Position numbers and translations under genes: made by a program. The notes under the pieces were generated by a model. That model was not told the DNA's origin, did not search any database, and saw nothing but the letters and a program-made list of their open reading frames with translations. A stretch of DNA of 14,862 nt from Physocladia obscura (taxonomy: Eukaryota; Chytridiomycota; Chytridiomycetes; Chytridiales; Chytriomycetaceae): contig JADGJH010000739.1 of NCBI GenBank assembly GCA_027596945.1, positions 1 to 14,862 on the forward strand. The letters run 5' to 3'. Below, piece after piece: positions 7,484 to 14,862 of this stretch (position 1 is the first letter of the stretch; each line of letters starts with the position of its first letter).

Positions 7484-7917
7484 GCTATTGCTTATTTTAA
7501 TTTAAAGAATATATTCACTTCATTCGGAATTTTCGTTTGCTTTTTTTTCTTGCTTCAGTGTCACTTTATTGTGGAATCTTTTCAGAATTAGGAATTGTGG
7601 CGAATCTTTCGTCATCGTTTTGGTAGTGGAATACATTCAAATTACACTGATCTTGTATCTAAACACTGATGAAACTGAATTACCATTTAATTTGACTGAG
7701 AATAAATCCAAATTCATCCTAACAAAAAACTTGGAAAATATATAAATTCTGTCTAATTATTAATAATTTTTTTACTACGTCCTTTATTAAAAAAAAAACA
7801 ACTTTATATGCCTATTTTAAAGCCGAGATCAAATAACTGACAAAGGTTGCCTGTCCAATAAATTAATACAGACACGTTGGTAAAATACGTGTTTTTTTGT
7901 TAGCAAAAAAAAAAAAA

Positions 7918-8739
7918 ATGTTGACATTGGTGAAAACGCTTCAAAAAAATGCAAGTGTTCCTGACATTATCGCGTTTGCAGTTGAAGTGATTGAGATTAC
8001 GAACAAACGAGGCGTAGAAGTGTCGCTGCGAGACGACAGTGTTGGAACTGCAAAAGCAACGACTCGATTATACGTATGGGGCGGGAAACTGACTATTCAT
8101 GTGGGCGATTTGCTATGGGTGTCTGGCGCAAAAATTTGGCGCGCCGCATCCGAATCAGATTCAGGGACCGCGATTCTTTCCTTGTCGCTTTCAACTCTGT
8201 TTGCGGACACTAAAAACCAACTGAATTCGGAGTTACGAATCGTGTCGCGTATTATACTTGATAATCGTCAGCAACTTGAAGTTTCACTGTCCGAACCCCC
8301 CCTTGACCGAATACAGTCTCGTATTGAAGAATTGCTTGCGTGGTCTGTTACCGATCCTTTTTTGAAGACTCTCCGCGCATCCGTCGCACCGCCAATCCAT
8401 AATGTTGCCAGAAGTGCTCTTGAAAATGATATTGCGGTCACCAAAGGATCCCTTCATTTTCAGTCATATCCAAAACCCACGTTGTCCGACTTTACAGACG
8501 AAATCTTTGGTCAAGCTCGAAGTTTCGTGGCAACGATTCAGGGAAATCACAGTAAAATTGTGTGTGTCGTTTTTCGCGACACTTTAGAACAAATAGTTGG
8601 ATTTTCGTTGTTAATTCCAAACGAATTGATGAAAAAACTACGGTGGGCTAACCGGATTGCTAAACGACTTATTCTGCTTTCCAAGTTACAACGTGATTAT
8701 AAAGTGAATCGCCAAAACCATTTGATCATTGACGAATAA
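7918..8739 (+). CDS. Unrecognised 273-aa protein with OB-fold-like N-terminal domain
   Basis: Starts at the ATG at 7918, directly after a long A-run; the open frame upstream has no ATG. Residues about 17-97 have the strand pattern of an OB fold: FAVEVIEI, VEVSLRDDSVG, a TRLYVWGG strand, then a VGDLLWVSGAKIW strand. The 'LRD-S-G...LYVWG...VGDLLWVSGAKI' series resembles single-stranded DNA-binding OB folds of the RPA/shieldin/telomere type. Residues about 100-230 are mixed and not recognised, and the C-terminus is basic (MKKLRWANRIAKRLILLSKLQRDYK). No signal peptide or membrane segment is present, so it is probably intracellular. AATAAA at 8919-8924 may end the transcript. The fold is a visual inference and the function is unknown; a role in DNA or telomere maintenance is only a possibility. 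Confidence 0.72.
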   Translation: MLTLVKTLQKNASVPDIIAFAVEVIEITNKRGVEVSLRDDSVGTAKATTRLYVWGGKLTIHVGDLLWVSGAKIWRAASESDSGTAILSLSLSTLFADTKNQLNSELRIVSRIILDNRQQLEVSLSEPPLDRIQSRIEELLAWSVTDPFLKTLRASVAPPIHNVARSALENDIAVTKGSLHFQSYPKPTLSDFTDEIFGQARSFVATIQGNHSKIVCVVFRDTLEQIVGFSLLIPNELMKKLRWANRIAKRLILLSKLQRDYKVNRQNHLIIDE

Positions 8740-9001
8740 ATTTCATACACTCATTGTGGTCATGTGATGTGGGAGATGCGAAGAAAATTTAACATTTCCA
8801 GGATTCAAGTTCCAAACTGTCAAAAAACTCGATACGATATTACTGAATTACTTTATGCAAATCAGTGTCCATTTTTATTTCAAATTTAGCAATTCTAAGT
8901 CTCTTTTAAAAACTTAACAATAAAGTACTTATTTCTCAAAATTTTTTTGCCTGCTGGTATCAAGGATATCAGAATATGGCTGATAACACACGTTAAATTC
9001 G

Positions 9002-9009
9002 TATAAAGA
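9002..9009 (+). promoter_or_regulatory. TATA box of the pectin methylesterase gene
   Basis: TATAAAGA ends 33 bp before the ATG at 9043, implying a very short 5' UTR. The remainder of 8740-9001 holds the 3' end of the previous gene and no other supported feature. Confidence 0.5.
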
Positions 9010-9042
9010 GAGATTAAAAATCCACCGGGCTCAACTGCAAAA

Positions 9043-10267
9043 ATGTTTTTTACTTGTGTTTTGCAATTCTTCCTTACAATCTCTCACGCCAGCGCAACGA
9101 TCAGTCCCTGTACACTTGCAACATGCCAGGCCGTATCAAACACATCAAATCCCTTGGCAAACTGTCCCACAAATACCATTTTAGTGGCAAACAGCACAAA
9201 ATATTCAACTGCTTTCAAGTCAGTACAATCTGCAGTTGAATCTCTTCCGAACAACACGGTTGCATATCAAATATTGATCCTTTCTGGAACTTATGTGGAA
9301 CAAGTTAACGTCAGTCGTGCCGGCCCAATATATCTTCTTGGGCAAACCACGACGCCAAGCAACAGGACGTTCAACACGGTGAAAATCAGTTGGGCTGCTT
9401 GGGCTGGCACTGGCGATGATGCGTACACTGCCACACTAACGGTTGCACCAAATTTGGACGCGGCGTTGGTTTGTAACATTTTTCGCATTATTATCGAACT
9501 CACCAAAAAATTTATTTTAGACTGGGTCTGGGCCAACAGGATTCGCCGTCCCAAGCAACACAGCATTCGGAAACACCGATTTTCGCGCCTATAACATTGA
9601 TTTTATCAACGACTATAAACCATACAGCGGATCGCCATCGCTTGCCCTCAGCGTGGGTTACTCAAATACCGGATTCTACCGATCCCGGTTCTACAGCTAC
9701 CAAGACACAGTATACGTTGGAAAACTCGGGAACGCGTATTTTTATGACAACGAAATTGCGGGCGAAACAGATTTTTTTTACGGGTTCGGAACGGCATGGG
9801 TGAATTCGTCGTTGATCACACTGCGATCATGTGGTGGAGGAATCACGGCATGGAAGGGAACGAATACAACGTTTGTAAACAGTTATGGCGTATACATCCA
9901 CGACTCTGTTATTCAAAAAGCAAATTCTTCCTTGTCTATCAAGGGTAAATGTGCTTTGGGACGTCCTTGGAATGCTGAACACAGATCGATTTTTGCAAAC
10001 ACTAGCTTTGACAACTCGATTTTACCGGGTGGTTATATTGAGTGGTCTTCAAGTGATCCTCGTCTTGGAGTTAATACTACTATGGCGGTCTACGCTGATT
10101 ATGGGGCAGGATATAATACCACTGCATTGGCTGCAAACAGCAAAATAACCAAAATTTTCACTGCAGCACAGTATGTGCCATACAGTACCACTGCTCTTGT
10201 ATTCCAGGCTCCATTTACTGGCGTATACGGAAATAATTTGTGGATTGAAACAAACCCAACTTGCTGA
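9043..10267 (+). CDS. Secreted pectin methylesterase (pectinesterase, CE8)
   Basis: Exons 9043-9468 and 9521-10267 encode 390 aa. Residues 1-18 are a hydrophobic signal peptide. CE8 features follow in order: G-x-Y-x-E (GTYVE, 82-86); FRAYNIDFIN (163-172); the catalytic QDT motif with Gln203 and Asp204; DFFYG with Asp226, the expected nucleophile of the family's DFIFG motif; and LGRPW with Arg290 and Trp292. The enzyme removes methyl esters from homogalacturonan outside the cell, releasing methanol and exposing pectate to lyases and polygalacturonases. Length and order fit fungal CE8. The family's oxyanion-hole Gln in QAVAL aligns with Pro181 (PSLAL), which may mark a subfamily. The intron is needed because the first frame otherwise loses homology after residue 142 and stops at 9592-9594. 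AATAAA at 10336-10341 is a likely poly(A) signal. Confidence 0.94.
9469..9520 (+). other. Intron of the pectin methylesterase gene (52 bp, phase 0)
   Basis: Donor GTTTGT (same as coronin intron 3), acceptor TTTTAG. Removing it joins NLDAAL to TGSGPTGFAV and restores continuous CE8 homology. Confidence 0.9.
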
Positions 10268-10377
10268 ATTCATAACATTCATTAAAAAATAATTAAATCT
10301 ATAAATGTAGTTCATATAGAAACACTATATGCAAAAATAAACTCAAAAAAAAAAAAATAACAATAATAACGGTATGT
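10268..10377. terminator. Convergent 3' spacer of pectin methylesterase and Git1-like genes
   Basis: A 110-bp spacer between tail-to-tail genes. It has AATAAA at 10336-10341 (+), followed by an A-run. No clear minus-strand signal for the permease was found. Confidence 0.5.
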
Positions 10378-12127
10378 TCAAGCCGTGTTTTTCTCACTCG
10401 TCACAATTCGTTCCAGAACCTCGCCCTTCTTAAGCCCCAATTGACGCGTATCGTATCCATTCGCTTCAAGGAAATCTCTGAAGCGTAAGTCTTCAGCAGC
10501 AATAGTGTCTTGGTCAATATTCGGAATAAAAAATATCGCAAGCAGCGCGCTGACAATACACAAGCTTCCCGACACCCAAAATGGATACTGTGCCGACAAA
10601 ACGTCAGAGTCTCCACCGGCTGCAATAATGTACGGGAACACGTAGTTTCCAATAAACGCGCCAATCTTGCCGACTGCCGCTGCGATTCCGTAGTACTGCC
10701 CACGGACGCCTGTTGCGCATGTTTTTGCTGCTAGGAGACCAATGTTATTCCCGGGGCCGAGTTCACCCAACGACAAGAAAATTCCGTAGACTATTGCGAA
10801 ACCAGCAACCAAGTTTGGCTGTGCTAGGCTTTCGTAACATCCAGCCATTATGAATCCGACAACAGCTTGTAATGTGACGCCAATCACGAGGGCCCAGCGG
10901 GGTCCAAGTTTGTCGGACAGCGGTGCGCCGAGCATTGAGCCGGGAATGTAGAACAGATTGATAACTGTGTTCCAACCAAACACAGTTGTCAAGGGCGCAG
11001 AGCTGTCATAAATACCGGCCAAAATTGTGGAAGAGTAAAGGCCAAACGAATATGACGAGAACTGGTAATTATTTTTTTTTTGTAAGATTTATCATCGTCA
11101 AGAAAACGTGTTTCTTACATCATAAATGAACCAAATCAAACTGACAACAAACAAACGGAGACCGTAAAAGCGAAGAGCCAACAAGTATGGAGTTTTTGCA
11201 TATCGCATGGAGTTCCGAGTGAACTCTTCCGGTTCCTTAAGCTTCAAACGAATATAAAATAGAACCAACGGGAAGATGATACCGATTCCAAGACTGGTGC
11301 GCCAAATAGTGCCATAGTTTTCATTGTTGCATATTGCTGCGAGAATGTATGGCACAAATGCGCCAACAACAAATCCCTGTGTAAAAAATTAATTAGAAAA
11401 ATTAAAAGAAATTTTAAGTTATAAAAAATTTTTTTAATTTTTAATTTTTTGAGTACCCAATCGATAGCAGTGTTTGTGAACATAATAAACCAGGTGTTCC
11501 TGGTTCCTGCTTTCAGCTCTCCGGTTGATTCGGCACACGCGACACTTCCTGCAGGATATTCACCACCAATCCCGATACCAACCTGAGAAAAAATAATTTT
11601 TTTTCATCAATGGCTATAGATTTTTGTAACTTGTGATGTCAGCAGTCGAAATACTCACAAAAAATCGCCACACTGCAAGCATATTAAACATTCCCACGGG
11701 ATCACCATTGAAATATGATCCGGTAGCAAGAGCCGTGAAAACGATTAAAATGATTGTTGATATCAATAAGGAGTTTGAGCGCGACCAATGATCTGACAGA
11801 TAACCAAAAACCAGCTGACCCACAACTGTTCCAACAAATGCAATATCACCAACGTAGTGCTTAGCATTCGAGACGCTCCAAGTAGATCCGTACTGCAGAG
11901 AAAGTACTGTCGTGACAGAACCAATAACCTATGTTTAAAGATTGATTATTTATCATATGTTTAACTGTTTTCATAAAACTCACGTTGTTTACGTAGCCAT
12001 CTGAGAAAAGACCAGCACCACAGGCCATCACTGGCAGGATTGACGACCAAAAGTCTTGCGCTTGTTCCAAAGCTGGAGTTGCATTAAGAATAAGATCTTG
12101 ATTCTTTTCTTCTGATTCCTCGGTCAT
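10378..12127 (-). CDS. Git1-like glycerophosphodiester (glycerophosphoinositol) permease, MFS
   Basis: Exons, in transcript order: 12127-11984, 11928-11659, 11582-11457, 11376-11119 and 11061-10378; 493 aa. It shows the major facilitator plan of 12 membrane helices: loop 2-3 motif FGYLSDHWSR (89-98), the Git1/phosphate-permease signature GIGIGGEYPAGS (140-151) and loop 8-9 motif GAPLSDKLGPRW (311-322). The C-terminal half carries strongly Git1-like blocks: WNTVINLFY, LSLGELGPGNN, TGVRGQYYGIAAAVGKIG and a tail with DTIAAEDLRFRDFLE. Git1-type carriers import glycerophosphoinositol and related deacylated phospholipids, with protons, at the plasma membrane. The exact substrate (inositol, choline or inorganic phosphate) cannot be read from sequence. 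All four introns are phase 0 and the exons sum to 494 codons, which supports the model. The ATG at 12127 opens a hydrophilic tail before the first helix. Confidence 0.93.
11062..11118 (-). other. Git1-like intron 4 (57 bp, phase 0)
   Basis: Donor GTAAGA at 11118, acceptor ACCAG ending at 11062. Joins WFIYD to FSSYSFGLYSS, a conserved block in Git1-type carriers. Confidence 0.9.
11377..11456 (-). other. Git1-like intron 3 (80 bp, phase 0)
   Basis: Donor GTACTC at 11456, acceptor ACACAG ending at 11377. Joins TNTAIDW to GFVVGAFVPY. Confidence 0.85.
11583..11658 (-). other. Git1-like intron 2 (76 bp, phase 0)
   Basis: Donor GTGAGT at 11658, acceptor TCTCAG ending at 11583. Joins AVWRFF to VGIGIGGEYPAG, recreating the signature motif. 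Confidence 0.92.
11929..11983 (-). other. Git1-like intron 1 (55 bp, phase 0)
   Basis: Donor GTGAGT at 11983, acceptor ACATAG ending at 11929. Joins FSDGYVNN to VIGSVTTVL. Confidence 0.9.
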
Positions 12128-12205
12128 TTTCTGCTTTTTGGAGTAGATTTTTTTTTTTTCTCCGTATTAAAAGATGAGCGGAAATTAAAAATATGCATTA
12201 CTGGA

Positions 12206-12228
12206 CACGCGCCACAAGCACGCGCCAC
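12206..12228 (-). promoter_or_regulatory. Direct repeat CACGCGCCAC x2 in the Git1-like promoter
   Basis: The 10-nt word CACGCGCCAC occurs at 12206-12215 and 12219-12228, a 13-bp period, about 80-100 bp upstream of the permease ATG. It is a GC-rich block in AT-rich surroundings, as expected for a zinc-finger or bHLH factor site. It is not the canonical CACGTG/CACGTT phosphate box. Which factor binds is unknown. Confidence 0.4.
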
Positions 12229-12429
12229 TCTTTAGCCCAATTTTGCTATCGGAGAAAAAATTTTATTACACAAAAAACAATTGCTTGTGTGATTTCAAAT
12301 TTCAGCAAAATCGAAAGATCAAGGAGAGCTGGCGAAACAGATCTAAGAATCACATCCGAGTTTATTCCGAGGTCATCATTTCTTTCATTCAAATTATGTG
12401 TTAGAAACAGAAATCACACTTGCATGTGA

Positions 12430-13310
12430 CCTCTAATCCTTGGCTTGAACAGGGTTAAATTCTGGTATTCCCTTTCCTTTATCAAAATATGCCATTAAAT
12501 GCATAAGCTTTGTTTTCTGCACAGCTCGGATTTAGTTCCATGTGCAAAGTTTGAAACTTAAAGTTGCTTTCTAAGAATACCAGTTGCAAAGATCAAGATT
12601 TTCTGGGGCTCATCGATCACAAAATCAGAGCTTAAAAGAAATTCGAATACTGAAACAATAAAAACATTACGGGTTTTGTGAGAAAGCGAATTTCACGGAA
12701 TGCGAAACATGTCTGATTCCCGTGATGGAAGCCAGCTCCAGCAAAAATTTTATTTAATTTTTAATTCTGCAGGCTGGGTCGAATTGTTCAACGAGTAGGG
12801 TTGGACAAAACGCGAGCGGACAGGGATGTTGCCCCCGAAGGGGGGGGCACTCTACCAAAAAAAAATGGATTTTGGTAAAATGTAAAAATTCAAATGAGTC
12901 CCACTCAGTTTGTGCTACCAGAAAATTGATCAAATCAATAAAAATCACGTTTTTATTAGTTGACCCTTGATTCCTGATATTTGTAGATGACCATGTGGTC
13001 TGGAAAACGAGATATGGAAATTTTTCATTTTGCATTTTGCAAAATAAATAAAAAACTGCCCCCACTGGATTTTGCCAATACACCCCGAATGCCAATTTAT
13101 TGACAAAACACGAAAATAAAATCAGAAAGCAAACAGGTGGGGTAGGGGAGGCGAAAGCACTGGGCGCGGGTCGTTAAAAGAGAAATATAATGAAGTAAAA
13201 TTTCTTGACACAAGTCACCTTGCCTAGTTGAACTGGTTTTATTAAATCAAAACCTTTCTTTTACCAGTATTTTTAGATTCTAATTTTATTATTATTTTTA
13301 CCCTGACAAA
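12430..13310. other. Intergenic stretch, no convincing gene; possible repeat-derived block
   Basis: No ATG-started frame has coding character. A 113-codon minus-strand frame (13095-12754) lacks an ATG start. Small inverted repeats are present: TCACGGAAT (12693-12701) with ATTCCCGTGA (12716-12725), and ATTTTGCA (13027-13034) with TGCAAAAT (13038-13045). A G/C-richer patch at about 12770-12855, including an 8-G run, and another at about 13137-13175 stand out from the AT-rich background and could be remnants of a mobile element. This is unproven. Confidence 0.3.
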
Positions 13311-13559
13311 ATGGATTTTCGCAAAAAGCTCGGTACAGGCGACAATGTTGCGGAAAGGCATAATACTACAGAAAATGCAGACCTTGCTATTTGCCCAACC
13401 GAGTTTTACGAGAATCCCTTGGAAAGACTCCAGAAACGAATTAATTTTTGGAATTCGTTGACACGACGTATCGCACTCAAGTTTAATGCCCATTTCATTC
13501 ATTGTTTACCTTCCGAGTTTCCTACTGATAACAGAGTCTTGGAATATTTTATAAATTGA
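13311..13559 (+). CDS. Hypothetical protein, 82 aa
   Basis: A short frame with an ATG in favourable context (CAAAATGG). The product is charged and hydrophilic, with paired basic and acidic residues, a central ENPLERLQKRINFW helix-like stretch, no signal peptide and no membrane segment. I recognise no family. An 86-codon minus-strand frame (13502-13242) overlaps it, and without expression data the strand is uncertain; I prefer this one for its start context and more protein-like composition. It may be the first exon of a longer gene or a chance ORF. Confidence 0.33.
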   Translation: MDFRKKLGTGDNVAERHNTTENADLAICPTEFYENPLERLQKRINFWNSLTRRIALKFNAHFIHCLPSEFPTDNRVLEYFIN

Positions 13560-14514
13560 GCAACCAGGGAGCTAAAGTAAGATTTAAAGTTTTCCAAGCC
13601 TAAAAATAGTTTGATCTTGTCAAACGTTAGTTGTTTTGTTAAAACTTGTATATTGTTGCTTTTTTTGCTTTTACTCCTGTTGGAAATTTAAAAATTTTTT
13701 TTTAAATTGAATTTCTTAAATTACTTATTTTTTATCGTTTTTTTGTTATATCACTAACGATAACTGCATTAAATCATTCAATGAATCAATAAATTCGGTT
13801 TCTTTACCTATTTCCGAAAATGAACCTGACTATTTTTTTTTTAAGGAAATTTTGATTGGTATAAATACAATATCAGCAATTTCTTCTTGTATCAAAATTT
13901 TTCGAATCAAACAACTGGGCGTATCTCAGATACGAAATTGCGTACATGTAATGCTGCTTTTATCTCTTAACTTTCTAGATCTTCCTTTTTTTTGGGGGTG
14001 GGGGGGGGGTGTGTTGCAGCATTATTTGAGTCATATTTATGCATAGGCATATATTTCTTTTATATTTTTTCTAATTTTTATTTTATTTTCTTGGAACGTA
14101 CAACATCAGCACACTGGACTGAAATCAGAATAATTTAATTGGATATCAATATGGAAACTTTCGGTCAAATTACTTTGAACTTGTCAACTTAATATGATGT
14201 GACCTTCAAGAAGAAGTGAGAAAGCCTTATTTCAATTGCATAAAATCATGCGAGATGTTTCCATGTGAATGACAAATACGAAATTATTTTTAAAAACCAC
14301 AAGTTGATAAAGATCCATGTGCAAGTGAGATCTGAAAATATAGAAGAAGCAAAAGAGCTGCTAATAAACTTAAACGTTAATTTATTGAGGAAGTCTTTGA
14401 AGCATATCTCTCGAACAATGCATAAATATATAATTATTTTTTTTGCTTTACTTGTTGTTAAGCGGGGAATCAGGGAAATCAATTTGGGCTTACCCAAAAA
14501 AAATCTAATTTATG
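13560..14514. other. AT-rich intergenic stretch with G-tract and hairpins
   Basis: No supported gene. A run of five G, one T and ten G lies at 13994-14009, flanked by the inverted pair AATGCTGC (13950-13957) and GCAGCATT (14016-14023). A perfect small hairpin, GTATC-TCA-GATAC, lies at 13921-13933. A 102-codon plus-strand frame (14265-14573) lacks an ATG start and is Lys/Ile/Asn rich, as random AT-rich sequence would be. Confidence 0.35.
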
Positions 14515-14660
14515 GTGTGATTTCACACACTTTAATAAATCCCAATCACGAAAAGTTTTTTTTCTTAATATAAATTATCCTGATATCAATATCACGTGAC
14601 TACAGAAAAACGGCTTTAAAAGCTGCTCCTAGTTTCTTAAAATATTATCGTTAAAAAAAA
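14515..14660 (+). promoter_or_regulatory. Promoter of the GH7 cellulase gene
   Basis: From distal to proximal it contains an inverted repeat GTGTGA-TT-TCACAC (14515-14528), a TATA-like TATAAAT (14569-14575) 86 bp before the ATG, and an E-box TCACGTGA (14592-14599; core CACGTG 14593-14598). The E-box is downstream of the TATA-like word, so either the true TATA lies elsewhere or the E-box is in the 5' UTR. The ATG follows an A-run. Confidence 0.42.
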
Positions 14661-14862
14661 ATGATTGCCATCCAAACACTCTTGGCTCTTGCCACTCTTG
14701 GATTCGTTGCTGCTCAAAATCCTGGGACAATTCAATCCGAAAGCCACCCACCACTTGTTGTCTCTTCTTGTACAACGGCAGGTGGCTGCACTGCTGCGAC
14801 TCAACAGGTCGTCTTGGATGCGAACTGGCGTTGGATTTCCAACTCCCAAGGAACTGCAAACT
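14661..14862 (+). CDS. Secreted GH7 cellobiohydrolase/endoglucanase, N-terminal fragment (runs off the window)
   Basis: The frame starts at the ATG at 14661 and is open to the right edge (67 complete codons). Residues 1-18 form a signal peptide (IQTLLALATLGFVAA). The mature start QNPGT, the early SHPPL and C-x4-GC segments, and VVLDANWRWIS (50-60) are the classic N-terminus of glycoside hydrolase family 7. GH7 enzymes cleave beta-1,4 bonds of cellulose with retention, working outside the cell. The catalytic E-x-D-x-x-E motif lies far beyond the visible part, so cellobiohydrolase and endoglucanase cannot be told apart, and any cellulose-binding module is out of view. Together with the pectin methylesterase about 4.4 kb upstream it points to plant-wall breakdown. 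Confidence 0.93.
   Translation, partial: MIAIQTLLALATLGFVAAQNPGTIQSESHPPLVVSSCTTAGGCTAATQQVVLDANWRWISNSQGTAN

Noticed and set aside
12193..12429. 78-codon plus-strand frame upstream of the permease
   Set aside because: Overlaps the permease promoter, has no family features and an unusual composition.
12462..12583. Inverted pair CTGGTATTC / GAATACCAG as transposon ends
   Set aside because: Only 9 bp, 100-bp separation, no target duplication and no transposase; expected by chance in a region of this size.
12754..13095. 113-codon minus-strand frame with a Cys/Pro-rich end
   Set aside because: No ATG start, no recognisable domain, and it lies across mixed-composition non-coding sequence.
14265..14573. 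102-codon plus-strand frame before the GH7 gene
   Set aside because: Begins at GTG, is biased to Lys/Ile/Asn as random AT-rich DNA would be, and overlaps the GH7 promoter.
1..14862. CRISPR array, tRNA, rRNA or bacterial operon structure
   Set aside because: No regularly spaced repeats, no tRNA cloverleaf or T-loop signature noticed, and the genes have spliceosomal introns.

Overview
The window looks like nuclear DNA of a fungus, most likely an early-diverging, chytrid-type saprotroph. It is AT-rich. The genes read in the standard code and carry short GT-AG introns of 52-95 bp. AATAAA-type poly(A) signals and long A/T tracts lie between genes. The gene set includes a Git1-type permease, GPI-type fasciclin proteins, a pectin methylesterase and a GH7 cellulase, which together suggest a fungus growing on plant matter. 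A tandem (coronin-7/POD-1 type) coronin is, to my knowledge, not typical of Dikarya, so I favour an early-diverging lineage. This is inference from gene content, not a phylogeny.

Layout. Positions 5-451 (+): decayed Ty1/copia pol fragment (GAG-pre-integrase zinc region). 1154-490 (-): two overlapping unrecognised ORFs, divergent from the next gene. 1343-4565 (+): coronin-7-like gene, five exons, 983 aa. 5833-4859 (-) and 7309-6323 (-): two tandem paralogues, each with a secretion signal, two FAS1 domains and a GPI-type tail; the second has GTG where ATG is expected. 7918-8739 (+): unrecognised 273-aa protein with an OB-fold-like N-terminus. 9043-10267 (+): secreted CE8 pectin methylesterase, one intron. 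12127-10378 (-): Git1-like major facilitator permease, five exons, 493 aa. 12128-13310 and 13560-14660: long intergenic stretches with repeats but no convincing gene, flanking a possible 82-aa ORF (13311-13559). 14661 to the right edge (+): N-terminus of a secreted GH7 cellobiohydrolase/endoglucanase.

How the genes relate. Pectin methylesterase and GH7 would attack plant cell wall pectin and cellulose outside the cell. The fasciclin proteins would sit on the cell surface and may help attachment. The Git1-like carrier would recover glycerophosphodiesters, giving phosphate and inositol or choline. Coronin-7 acts inside the cell on actin and Golgi traffic and is unrelated to the others. No operon-like or defence system is visible, and I see no clear previously undescribed system. 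The most useful leads are the missing ATG of the second fasciclin gene, a 13-nt motif shared by both fasciclin promoters, a possible gene-conversion patch between them, the OB-fold orphan, and the overlapping ORFs at 490-1154.
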